NCBI GenBank assembly: GCA_038247115.1
Contig: JBBRVG010000008.1
Coordinates: forward strand, 1 to 64,000
Direction: 5' to 3'
DNA from: Pseudaeromonas sp038247115
Lineage (GTDB): Bacteria > Pseudomonadota > Gammaproteobacteria > Enterobacterales > Aeromonadaceae
DNA: 64,000 nt
Of the stretch, positions 1-7,249 are shown piece by piece (the stretch's first letter is position 1; each line of letters starts with the position of its first letter). The translations under genes were made by a program, and so were the position numbers. The notes below the pieces were generated by a model. The model saw only the letters and a program-made list of their open reading frames with translations. It ran no database searches and had not been told where the DNA came from.

Positions 1-112
1 ATAGGATAATAGGATAATAGGATAATAGGATAATAGGATAATAGGATAATAGGATAATAGGATAATAGGATAATAGGATAATAGGATAATAGGATAATAG
101 GATAATAGGATA
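1..112. repeat. Octamer tandem repeat (ATAGGATA x14)
   Basis: Fourteen uninterrupted copies of ATAGGATA fill the left edge, so the array may continue outside the window. On the plus strand the repeat contains stops in frame. On the minus strand all three frames are open, because the 24-base superperiod has no stop. The period of 8 is not a multiple of three, so copy-number change would shift any frame crossing it. No gene was identified next to it. Confidence 0.97.
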
Positions 113-333
113 AATATTTGTTTAAATTAATAAAAGAGTAAATATATATTAATGGCCCACTTCGGATCCCCCGTTGATATTCACCACGGTAAAGGACTGA
201 GGTGCGATCTCGGATGTGGAAGAACAGCTTGGGGCGGAGAGACTGCATGGTGCGATTCACTCGCTGCGGTCCCTGTTCTGCTATGCAGAGCCGCGAGTCA
301 CCTCAGGATGAAGGCGAGGCTAAATCGCGGGCA
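113..333. other. Unrecognised stretch between repeat and tRNA
   Basis: The first 50 bases are very AT-rich and the rest is of ordinary composition. Short open frames occur at 152-349 and 202-396, but they have no ribosome-binding site and no recognisable protein, and they run into the tRNA terminator. I see no supportable gene. Its place on the 3' side of a tRNA-Ser, a common integration target, is noted only as context. Confidence 0.5.
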
Positions 334-368
334 GAAAAAAACCCGGTGATGAAATCAACCGGGTTTTT
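334..368 (-). terminator. Terminator of tRNA-Ser
   Basis: Stem AACCCGGT / ACCGGGTT around a short loop. It is flanked by an A-run on the left, which becomes a T-run for minus-strand transcription, placed just downstream of the tRNA 3' end. Confidence 0.8.
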
Positions 369-374
369 CGGATT

Positions 375-462
375 TGGCGGAGGGGGTGGGATTTGAACCC
401 ACGGATGGTCGCCCATCGACGGTTTTCAAGACCGTTGCATTCAGCCGCTCTGCCACCCCTCC
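375..462 (-). tRNA. tRNA-Ser (anticodon UGA)
   Basis: On the minus strand the sequence starts GGAGGGGTGGCAGAG and ends with CCCCTCC, a G discriminator and an encoded CCA. The acceptor pairs as a 7-bp stem. The anticodon loop reads CTTGAAA, giving anticodon TGA, and the T-loop GGTTCAAATCC is present. A long variable arm makes it 88 nt with CCA, as expected for a class II serine tRNA. It reads UCA and probably other UCN codons. Confidence 0.96.
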
Positions 463-660
463 GAATTGGCGAGGATACTACTCACTGGCTCGGGCTTTGT
501 AAACTACCCCGCGAACTGATTGCTTGCTTTTGCGGCAACCGCCGGTTTAATTGCGCCAATTTTCGCCGTTCTGCCGTCCCAGACTTGACTTGACGCCCCT
601 GCCTCACGCTATATAAACGCCTCGCATCCTTCCCCCATGATCCAGAAGATGGCCCCGCTT

Positions 661-1398
661 ATGAAATTGAAGAAGATTGTTCTGCCCGTTCTCGCCTGCC
701 TGCTCCCCTTGAGTGCAGTCACCGCCTCGGCCGCCGAGTTGCAACGCGCCGATGTGGAGCAGATAGTGCGTGAATATATGGTCAGCCACCCTGAGTTGCT
801 GATCGAGATGTCCAACGCCCTGCGCGCCAAGCAAGAAGCCGAGCAGTCAAAGGCTGATGTGGATCTGATCCAGCAACACAGCAAGGCGCTGTTCCAGCAA
901 GCCAATGATCCGGTCGGTGGCAATGCCAAGGGCACCCAGACCATAGTCGAGTTCCTGGATTACAACTGTGGCTACTGCAAGCGCGCCACCCCGGCCATGC
1001 ACGAGTTGCTGGCCAGCGACCCCAGCATCCGGGTGATCTACAAAGAGTTCCCGATCTTAAGCGAAACCTCCTACCTGGCCGCCAAGGCTGCGCTGGCGGT
1101 ACAGAGCCTGCATCCGGAGCAATTTGTGGCCTTCCACAATGCGCTGATGGAGCGCCAAGGCAGCCTCAAGGATGAAAACGATGTGGCCGCCATTGCCAAG
1201 CAGGTGAAACTGAACTGGCCAGCGGTGCAGAAGAAGATGCAGGATCCGGCCATCGAGGAGCAACTCAAAGCCAATCACCAGCTGGCGCAGCAGCTCGGAC
1301 TGACCGGGACTCCGGCCTTCGTCATCGGGGATACCATTTTGCGCGGCGCTCCCCGTACCGCCGATGATCTGCGTGCCCTGCTCAAAGCCAAATCCTGA
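661..1398 (+). CDS. ScsC/DsbA-family periplasmic thiol oxidoreductase
   Basis: A secreted thioredoxin-fold protein of 245 residues that probably forms, reduces or shuffles disulfides in the periplasm. Residues 1-25 are a signal peptide (KLKK, hydrophobic core, ASA cut). Residues about 26-65 form a helical segment with IVREYMVSHPELL, typical of the ScsC/Com1 N-terminal oligomerisation arm. The CGYC active site is at 103-106 in a FLDYNCGYC context, and the cis-proline region GTPAF lies near 220. The frame is open back to an ATG at 637; I prefer 661 because the signal peptide begins there, but neither start has a strong ribosome-binding site. It has no partner reductase nearby. ScsC-like isomerase is preferred over plain DsbA because of the N-terminal arm. 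Confidence 0.88.
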   Translation: MKLKKIVLPVLACLLPLSAVTASAAELQRADVEQIVREYMVSHPELLIEMSNALRAKQEAEQSKADVDLIQQHSKALFQQANDPVGGNAKGTQTIVEFLDYNCGYCKRATPAMHELLASDPSIRVIYKEFPILSETSYLAAKAALAVQSLHPEQFVAFHNALMERQGSLKDENDVAAIAKQVKLNWPAVQKKMQDPAIEEQLKANHQLAQQLGLTGTPAFVIGDTILRGAPRTADDLRALLKAKS

Positions 1399-1408
1399 TC
1401 CCTCCTTA

Positions 1409-1434
1409 GCTCCTGCCCTATACTGGGCAGGAGC
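1409..1434 (+). terminator. Hairpin after the ScsC-like gene
   Basis: Perfect 10-bp inverted repeat GCTCCTGCCC / GGGCAGGAGC with a 6-base loop, 10 bases after the stop codon. The following sequence is only moderately T-rich. Confidence 0.65.
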
Positions 1435-1487
1435 CCTCAGTTTGTTGCCCTATTCTTTTTTGTTCTCTTGCGCGGAGCCAAGCCCCT

Positions 1488-2651
1488 ATGAGCCATGATT
1501 TCACCCTCGACTGGCCGGAATTTTTAGCCACTTTCTGGCAAAAGCGCCCTACCGTCATCCGGCAGGGATTTCGTAATTTTGTCGATCCGCTGACTCCGAA
1601 CGAGCTGGCGGGTCTGGCCATGGAAGAGACGGTGGATAGCCGTCTGGTGGTCAAGGGCGCCGATCACTGGCAGGTGGAGCACGGTCCCTTCGAGGATTAT
1701 GAGCGTTATGGCTAAACCAACTGGTCGCTGCTGGTGCAGGCGGTGGACCACTGGTATCCGCCGGTCAACGAGTTGATGACGCCGTTTCGCGGTCTGCCGA
1801 ACTGGCGGATTGACGATCTGATGATCTCCTTCTCCCTGCCCGGTGGTGGCGTCGGCCCCCATCTGGACCAGTACGATGTCTTTATCATTCAGGGTCAGGG
1901 CCGCCGTCACTGGCGGGTAGGCGAGAAAGTCGCCATGAAGCAGTTCTGCCCCCATCCGGATCTGCTGCAAGTCGATCCGTTCGAGCCGATCATCGATGTC
2001 GAGCTGGAGCCCGGCGATATTCTCTATATTCCGCCCGGATTCCCCCACGATGGCTACGCCATCGAGCCCTCTCTCAACTACTCGGTAGGCTTTCGCGCCC
2101 CCAACCAGCGGGATCTGTTCAGCAGCTTCGCCGACCACCAGCTGGCCGACGAGCTGGGCAATCTCCGCTACAGCGACCCGCAGTTGCAACGCCGCGCCAA
2201 TCCGGGTGCGGTCACCACAGCCGAAGTGCAGGCCCTGCGCGAGATGATGGAGCAGATGCTGCAGGGGGATGCGTTTGCTCCCTGGCTGGCCAGTTACCTG
2301 AGTCAAAGTCGACATGAGCTGGATCTACAAGCGGTGGAGCCGCCGTTTGCCGAAGGGGAGATCTACGATCGATTGCAAGCCGGTGAAGTGCTGAACAAGC
2401 TGGGCGGTCTGCGCACCCTGTATCTGGAAACCGGGCCTGAGGTTTGTTTTATCAACGGCGAACGCTTGCCGATCCCCGAAGGTGCGGCTGCTCTGGCCCG
2501 CCGACTGTGTGATGACACTGAGATCTCGTTCGCCGAGCAGGATCCAGCCCTACAGGATCCGGTGCAACTGGCCTGGCTGACCACGCTCATCAACAACGGT
2601 TACTGGTACTTTGCCAGCGATTGGCAGCCCGACGAGGATGAAGCGGAATAA
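1488..2651 (+). pseudogene. roxA: roxA, 50S ribosomal oxygenase, interrupted by an in-frame TAA
   Basis: RoxA (YcfD) is a JmjC-type Fe(II)/2-oxoglutarate arginine hydroxylase acting on ribosomal protein L16. Residues 1-75 end at TAA (1713-1715), and the same frame resumes at once with TNWSLLVQAVDHWY and continues to 2651. In E. coli YcfD the residue at the stop is Glu in GETNWSLL, so one GAA to TAA change explains it. No frameshift is involved. The rest looks intact: PGGGVGPHLDQYDVF with the HxD metal ligands, the distal His region in IPPGFPHDGYA, and the C-terminal winged-helix part. The upstream fragment lacks all catalytic residues. A re-initiated protein from ATG 1776 or a later start would lack about the first 95 residues. 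Recent inactivation or a base-call error are the main explanations. A structured element follows the stop. Confidence 0.9.
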
Positions 2652-2696
2652 CAGCAGCGCCACAAGTCCCTCGGGTGCACTGCTGGCAAGATAAGT

Positions 2697-2795
2697 CAGG
2701 GAGTGTTCCCTTGAGCCAACCGTTGGCGGCAGGGATGCCGCCATCGAGCCCCCAGGGATGGGTTCACGGCGAGTTGGCGAAAGGGAATGCCCCTG
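2697..2795 (+). repeat. Twin-hairpin element, copy 1 (CsrA-site-like loops)
   Basis: The core 2721-2772 is identical to 7087-7138 except at two positions. It contains hairpin GGCGGCA/TGCCGCC (2725-2742) and hairpin GAGCCC/GGGTTC (2746-2765). Both have the apical loop AGGGAT closed by C-G, that is CAGGGATG twice, matching the known CsrA/RsmA consensus CARGGAUG. A CGT/ACG pairing closes the core. Directly outside, GCCAAC (2715-2720) pairs with GTTGGC (2773-2778), TTCCCTT (2706-2712) with AAGGGAA (2781-2787), and CAGGG further out with CCCTG. It lies 3' of roxA, facing yaeQ. Confidence 0.85.
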
Positions 2796-2837
2796 GCTGT
2801 CGCTTACCGTGAATCGCCGGTGTGCTTTTTGCTGGGC

Positions 2838-3386
2838 TTATGCTTGTGCCTTCTGCCAACAGGTGGGTTGCCAGCTGGTAGAGAAGTCACCGCTGCTCAG
2901 CCACAAGACGCCATCACTCACCGTCATCTGCCAACTCATATTGCGCTCGGCACGGGAAGAGAGCTCCAACGCCAAGTCATCATCGACAAAATAGACGTTC
3001 AGGTTTTGTTGCTTGGCCAGCAGCGGCTGGTTCTGCTGCCACCAGATCTGCGCGGCGCGTGAGCCATAGGTATACAGGGTCACAGCGGCCGAGCGGTTGC
3101 AGGCCCGTTTGAGGCGCCGCTCATCGGGCAAGCCGACCTCAATCCAGTGGGCGATATCACCATGCAGCTCCTTGCGCCACAGATCCGGCTCGTCGTCGGC
3201 GCACAACCCCTTGGTAAATTCCAGATCCGGTGCGGCATTGAGTCCCCAGGCCAGCAGACGCATCATCAAACGCTCATCGGTTTCCGAAGGATGCCGCGCC
3301 AGAGTCAGTGTCTCCTCCAGATAGACGTTGCGGTCCGTGTCAGCCACGTTGACAAGTGCCTTAAAAATAGTCGCTTTCAGTGCCAT
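2838..3386 (-). CDS. yaeQ: YaeQ family protein
   Basis: YaeQ is a small conserved proteobacterial protein of unsettled role. It was linked to suppression of rfaH loss, and its fold resembles PD-(D/E)XK nucleases. The 182-residue length is as usual for the family. Recognisable stretches are MALKATIFKALVNVADTDRN at the N-terminus, HPSETDERLMMRLLAW, GEIxxWIEVGLP-like GDIAHWIEVGLPDERRLKRAC, and a central YTYGSRAAQIWW. It is convergent with roxA; the twin-hairpin element lies between the two stops. No operon partner. Confidence 0.9.
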   Translation of the reverse strand: MALKATIFKALVNVADTDRNVYLEETLTLARHPSETDERLMMRLLAWGLNAAPDLEFTKGLCADDEPDLWRKELHGDIAHWIEVGLPDERRLKRACNRSAAVTLYTYGSRAAQIWWQQNQPLLAKQQNLNVYFVDDDLALELSSRAERNMSWQMTVSDGVLWLSSGDFSTSWQPTCWQKAQA

Positions 3387-3605
3387 GACTGTTCATCCAT
3401 CGCCAAAATGGGCCCCAGTCTACTGATCCACCGCACAAGCAACAAATTTATCTGGCTCTCCCCCTTCTGGTCAGAGCCAAGCCCCATATACTGAAACTGT
3501 AGCCGCAACGATAACCACGCTCGTTGCGTTAGTGTTCTCGCTCATCGAACCGTCAATAACGCCAAGAAAGATAATGATGGCGAGCTTTTTACAGAGGGAA
3601 TGGAT

Positions 3606-4025
3606 ATGGAAACTCAAGACATGAATGTGCAGAGCGAAGAACGCGTCAAGGTGGTCTGGCTCATCAAGGGGATTGCCAAGAGCAAGATCACCCTGCAACC
3701 AGCCCAGATTAGTGAAGGCAATATGCCGACGCGTTTTATCAGCTGGCGCGAGGGCGAACCGCGCCCGGTGCGCGTCCCCTGGATCGTCGCCAAAACCAAA
3801 TCGGCCAAGGTCGAGCTGGTAGAGAATCACCAGCCGAATATCATCGATATCCGTCGCCATGTGCAGTGGCGCGACACCTCACAGCGCGTTAATGTGTCGT
3901 GGATGAGCCGCAACACTCCGGCCCCCAACTTTGACCGTTACCTCACCCTGATGATGCCCAAGCGTGTCAGCTGGGAATGTGGGGATGTGCAGGCGCCAAA
4001 AGTCAGCTGGGTTAAACCCACCTAA
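3606..4025 (+). CDS. Uncharacterised protein with seven xVxW repeats
   Basis: I do not recognise a family. The protein has 139 residues from ATG 3606, chosen because GAGGGA lies seven bases upstream; an ATG at 3600 abuts that site. A short motif of hydrophobic-x-Trp recurs seven times: KVVW, RFISW, RVPW, HVQW, NVSW, RVSW, KVSW, usually preceded by Arg or Lys and spaced about 10-30 residues apart. These look like repeated beta-strands with an exposed Trp. There is no signal peptide, no membrane segment and a single Cys near the C-terminus; the protein is basic overall. It stands alone between yaeQ (divergent) and a convergent small gene, with a hairpin after its stop. A cytoplasmic binding protein is possible, but no function can be assigned. 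Confidence 0.75.
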   Translation: METQDMNVQSEERVKVVWLIKGIAKSKITLQPAQISEGNMPTRFISWREGEPRPVRVPWIVAKTKSAKVELVENHQPNIIDIRRHVQWRDTSQRVNVSWMSRNTPAPNFDRYLTLMMPKRVSWECGDVQAPKVSWVKPT

Positions 4026-4090
4026 ACGGCCGCGTGGTTGGCCATTTGCTGGTTAGGGTCGATATAACCGACACACAGAACGAATATGCC

Positions 4091-4115
4091 AACGCCCGCA
4101 TCCAGTGCGGGCGTT
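4091..4115. terminator. Hairpin between convergent genes
   Basis: Inverted repeat AACGCCCGCA / TGCGGGCGTT with a 5-base loop between two convergent stops. The T-tract is poor on both sides, so it may be only a weak bidirectional terminator. Confidence 0.55.
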
Positions 4116-4164
4116 GTCATTCATAACAGCACAAAGCCTCATCCGCCCGCCATCCATTCAACCA

Positions 4165-4404
4165 TCAGTTCAATAAGAAGCGAACTGCGGTGCGCATACT
4201 GTAAGCACGGCCTTTGACATCCCCAAGGCAGGAGCAGGCCAGAAACTCGCCTGCTTCCGGGCTACCCTTGATTTCACCCACCCGGCACGGCCAGCCTTTT
4301 TCGTTTTCCTTGCGGATCATCCAGCTCGGGCCTGCTAGCGCTTCGGCATAGACACCTGGATAAATTTCGTTGCCCACAAACAGTCCGTTCACAAATACGC
4401 TCAT
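4165..4404 (-). CDS. Small protein, predicted SOS-regulated
   Basis: 79 residues, family not recognised. The frame is open to 4431, but the ATG at 4404 has AGGAG six bases upstream and is preferred. The protein starts MSVFVNGLFVGNEIYPG, contains GPSWMIRKE, a CSC pair near residues 57-59, and ends in basic RTAVRFLLN. There is no signal peptide or membrane helix, so it is probably cytoplasmic. It is not DinI, YebG, SulA or a TisB-like toxin by any motif I can see. About 75-110 bases upstream sits a promoter overlapped by two LexA-type boxes (4479-4512), which suggests induction by DNA damage. The AraC-type gene diverges from it. Confidence 0.7.
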   Translation of the reverse strand: MSVFVNGLFVGNEIYPGVYAEALAGPSWMIRKENEKGWPCRVGEIKGSPEAGEFLACSCLGDVKGRAYSMRTAVRFLLN

Positions 4405-4478
4405 CGTCTTCTCCTGAAAACTCATCTTCATCTCGAGGGGAACCGGCTGGCATCCATCACTGCTTCGGCGCGCATTCG

Positions 4479-4519
4479 GTGTATGAATAGACAGTACTGT
4501 ATGAATAAACAGTTTTCAA
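4479..4519 (-). promoter_or_regulatory. Promoter with two LexA-type boxes
   Basis: On the minus strand TTGAAA (4519-4514), a 17-base spacer and TACTGT (4496-4491) form a sigma-70-like promoter. The spacer contains CTGTTTATTCATACAG (4512-4497), a full match to the LexA pattern CTG-N10-CAG. Eighteen bases on is CTGTCTATTCATACAC (4494-4479), the same box with one mismatch in the last half-site base. LexA bound here would cover the -10 and the spacer. Confidence 0.78.
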
Positions 4520-4623
4520 GGAATTATCCGGATCTTTTGTAGAAATAGTGATCAGCACACTAGGGGATACGAAAGGAACTGCGGATAATCCGGCTCCATG
4601 AACCGATGCGCACAGGGAATTGC

Positions 4624-5505
4624 ATGAGTCGGGATCGATTATTACGTCTGAGTGACTATCTGGAGCGCTATCTCTTCGAACCGCTGGAGATCGGGGATCT
4701 GGCCGCGCAGTCCGCTCTATCGACACGCAGTTTGCAACGTTACTTCAGCACCCAGGTGGGTGAAGGCTTGGTGGGTTATCTGCGTGGCCGCCGTTTGAGC
4801 CGTGCGGCCGAGTTATTGCTGAACGGACATCCGGATATTCTGTCTCTGGCGCTGGATTGCCAGTTCGGGAGCCATGAAGCCTTTACCCGAGCCTTTAGTC
4901 GGCAATTTTTCATGACCCCCAGCGAGTTCCGCCAATCGGGCACGGCATTTCATTGCTACAGCCGTCCGGTGCTCGACGAAGGCGCGCTCAATGAGCTGAC
5001 GGCGCATGCTCAATCCGAGCCACAGCTACACTGGCAACCGGTACAGACGCTGTGGGGCCTGCAAAGCCCGCTCGGAGATTGCGGCCCCGGTAGTCCGGAG
5101 TTTGCGGGGATCCTGACGCGGCTGATGGAGCAGTTGGGGTATCTGTTTCCTCGTCAGCCACTGCGAATATTGATGAGCAAGGAGCCGTCGCTTGCGACCA
5201 AGCCGCTGATGATCACCGTAGCCACCATGGCCGGCGCAGGCGCCCCGCCCCTGGGCCTCGCCGCCCTGTCGCTGCCCGCCAACTGGCAGGCAACCTTTAC
5301 CTTGCGCGGCACAGTGCAGCAGTTGCCCGCGTTCCTCTATCACTGCTATGCCCAGTGGCTGTTTCATCGCGGCTGGCACCATGCGGATGCACCGATTGAG
5401 TTGCATATTCCATCACCACACAGCTCATCGCCCCATACCGAGGACCAATTCCGTTTTACCCTGCCCGTGCGCTCGACCCCCAGCCCTGAATATCGCCTGT
5501 GGTGA
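4624..5505 (+). CDS. AraC/XylS-family regulator with GyrI-like C-terminal domain
   Basis: A transcription regulator of the Rob/MarA type with 293 residues. The N-terminal ~105 residues hold two helix-turn-helix units (LEIGDLAAQSALSTRSLQRYF and ILSLALDCQFGSHEAFTRAF) followed by the signature PSEFRQ. The C-terminal ~180 residues resemble the GyrI-like/effector-binding domain found in Rob, which probably senses a hydrophobic ligand. An earlier ATG exists at 4606; 4624 is chosen for the AGGGA ribosome site six bases before it. The gene diverges from the LexA-controlled small gene, and the two share about 220 bases of upstream DNA. Its targets are not evident. The esterase gene 106 bases downstream is a candidate. 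Confidence 0.87.
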   Translation: MSRDRLLRLSDYLERYLFEPLEIGDLAAQSALSTRSLQRYFSTQVGEGLVGYLRGRRLSRAAELLLNGHPDILSLALDCQFGSHEAFTRAFSRQFFMTPSEFRQSGTAFHCYSRPVLDEGALNELTAHAQSEPQLHWQPVQTLWGLQSPLGDCGPGSPEFAGILTRLMEQLGYLFPRQPLRILMSKEPSLATKPLMITVATMAGAGAPPLGLAALSLPANWQATFTLRGTVQQLPAFLYHCYAQWLFHRGWHHADAPIELHIPSPHSSSPHTEDQFRFTLPVRSTPSPEYRLW

Positions 5506-5611
5506 GCAGGCAAATAGTCCGCATAGCCGTTGATTTTGGCGCAGGAAATCAAGTGCCGACAACCAACCGCTTGTAGGCTAGTCCTATCACTTCCCACGAT
5601 CAGGATCACGG

Positions 5612-7027
5612 ATGAAACTAGGTACATCGATCGCAGCCCTGCTGCTGTGTTGTTCTCTCTCCCCCTCAATGAGCCCGGCTGCTCCACTCCCCCAACGCTG
5701 GCAAGGCACCTGGGGCGATGGCATCCGCGACGGATTGAGCCTGGACATAGCCGCCGCCGAGCTGGGCAAGCCGCTGCGCGTACATTACTGGCGTCAGCTG
5801 GATGCCGACTGGCAAAAGGCCAGCATCGAATTTGATATCCAGGCCGAGGTGCAATCGACCTCGCCACTCAAACTACACTGGTCGCTGGAGGGGGATCCGG
5901 ATCAGGGCGTCATGGACTTGAGCTACCAGCCAGACAGTGACGAAATGCAACTGCACTACCAAAGCAGCCGCCAGCAAGGAACCATGCTCATGACTCAGCA
6001 CGCACAAACCCGGGCCACCGAGCCTGCATTGACAGCCGCGCCGGGGCGCGAGGCGATCCAGCTGCATCTTGCGGCACCGTCCGCATCCAAAGTCTACGTC
6101 GCCGGTGAGATGAATGATTGGCAAGCCGATACCCTGCCGATGACCCAGGATGCCGAGGGTAACTGGCAACTCACCCTGTATCTGGAGCCCGGCAAATGGG
6201 CTTATAAATTTGTGCAGGATGGACGCTGGCTGGCGGATCCGGCCGCCCAGGCGCAAATACCGGATGGCTCCGGCGGGATGAACTCCCTACTGCAGGTCGG
6301 CCCGCCCGATCAGCGCTATCAACCCCGTCCCGACGCGCATGAGCGGGGGACTCTGGAGTCCATGACAGTGACCAGCCGCCGACTGGGCGTCCAACAGCTG
6401 CTGATCTATAGGCCCGCAGGCAGCGACCCCAAAAAACCTCTGCCCTGGGCGCTGATGCTGCACGGTTATGGCATGGATCGGCAGCAATGGGTGCAGGATG
6501 GCCAGCTTCCAGCCCTGCTTGATACCCTGATCGCCGACCACACCATGCCCGCTATGGCGCTGCTGATGGTCGATGGCGGCAAGAGTTTCTATCAAGGCGA
6601 TGTGGCCGACTTTTTAATACAGGAGTTGTTGCCGCAAACCCGGCAGTGGGGCTTGAGTGACGACCCGAAACAACGGGCCGTCGTCGGCATGTCGATGGGG
6701 GGATTCGGTGCGTTCGAGCTGGCCTATCACAACCCGGATGCTTTTGCCGCCAGCATAGCCATCTCCGGCTATTTTGATCCGGCGCGGATGCCGGTGCTCG
6801 ATGCCCAACAGCTGGTGCAGATGCCCTCCACCCGCTTCTACTGTGGCAAGGACGATCGCATCAGCACGGCCACCAATCAGCGCCTGGAGCAGCAACTGCA
6901 GGCCGCCGGGCACCCTCTTCCCTTCCAGTATGCCCCGGGTGGTCACACCTGGCACTACTGGCAAGCTCTGATGCCGCAGATCATGCCAACCTTGGCCCGG
7001 CAGTTGCAACCAGCACCCTTGCCGTAA
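5612..7027 (+). CDS. Secreted esterase with N-terminal CBM48-like domain
   Basis: An alpha/beta-hydrolase of the esterase-D/feruloyl-esterase group, 471 residues, exported by a signal peptide (MKLGTSIAALLLCCS, cleavage near PAAP). Residues about 25-130 are an unassigned beta-rich segment. Residues about 150-230 form a CBM48/AMPK-type domain (VYVAGEMNDWQ, KWAYKFVQDGRWLADP), and the hydrolase follows. Catalytic residues visible are Ser361 in GMSMGG, Asp414/415 in GKDDR, and His445 in GGHTWHYW. The pairing of CBM48 with this hydrolase recalls Fes-like and xylan/feruloyl esterases, so the substrate could be a carbohydrate ester or a siderophore ester; I cannot choose. CAGGATC lies before the ATG. 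The twin-hairpin element copy 2 follows the stop codon. Confidence 0.85.
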   Translation: MKLGTSIAALLLCCSLSPSMSPAAPLPQRWQGTWGDGIRDGLSLDIAAAELGKPLRVHYWRQLDADWQKASIEFDIQAEVQSTSPLKLHWSLEGDPDQGVMDLSYQPDSDEMQLHYQSSRQQGTMLMTQHAQTRATEPALTAAPGREAIQLHLAAPSASKVYVAGEMNDWQADTLPMTQDAEGNWQLTLYLEPGKWAYKFVQDGRWLADPAAQAQIPDGSGGMNSLLQVGPPDQRYQPRPDAHERGTLESMTVTSRRLGVQQLLIYRPAGSDPKKPLPWALMLHGYGMDRQQWVQDGQLPALLDTLIADHTMPAMALLMVDGGKSFYQGDVADFLIQELLPQTRQWGLSDDPKQRAVVGMSMGGFGAFELAYHNPDAFAASIAISGYFDPARMPVLDAQQLVQMPSTRFYCGKDDRISTATNQRLEQQLQAAGHPLPFQYAPGGHTWHYWQALMPQIMPTLARQLQPAPLP

Positions 7028-7064
7028 GCGCTATCCCAGTTACCGGTTGTGAATCAAGAGGGAT

Positions 7065-7159
7065 GGAGTCTGGATGAAAAGCAGACCGTTGGCGGCAGGG
7101 ATGCCGCCATCGAGCCCCCAGGGATGGGTTCATGGCGCGTCTGCGCTCAGCCAGACTCC
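7065..7159 (+). repeat. Twin-hairpin element, copy 2 (CsrA-site-like loops)
   Basis: The core 7087-7138 differs from copy 1 by two bases. One (C to T at 7133) turns a G-C pair into G-U, and the other is at the last core base. Both hairpin loops AGGGAT are unchanged. The closing stem is GCAGAC (7081-7086) with GTCTGC (7139-7144), and a further 9-bp perfect stem GGAGTCTGG (7065-7073) / CCAGACTCC (7151-7159) lies outside. Neither stem resembles the corresponding stem of copy 1. It lies 3' of the esterase gene and faces the yhcH-like gene. Confidence 0.85.
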
Positions 7160-7249
7160 AGCGCAACACCGAACTGGGAAAGAGCCTTGCCGTAAGCGTA
7201 AAACAGCGCCGGGGTATTGCGAGGCTGACCCTCTACGCCAGGACGGAGA

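Noticed and set aside
1..112. CRISPR-like array
   Set aside because: The unit is 8 bases with no spacers; it is a simple tandem repeat.
152..396. Short plus-strand frames at the left edge
   Set aside because: No ribosome-binding site, no recognisable protein, and one runs through the tRNA terminator.
1713..1715. Programmed read-through or recoding at the roxA stop
   Set aside because: TAA is not a selenocysteine or pyrrolysine codon, the context has no recoding signal I can see, and a Glu codon one base away explains it.
4457..4726. 89-residue minus-strand frame crossing the LexA boxes
   Set aside because: It overlaps the AraC gene start and the promoter region, and its composition is repeat-derived (SYSTVYSY from the LexA boxes).
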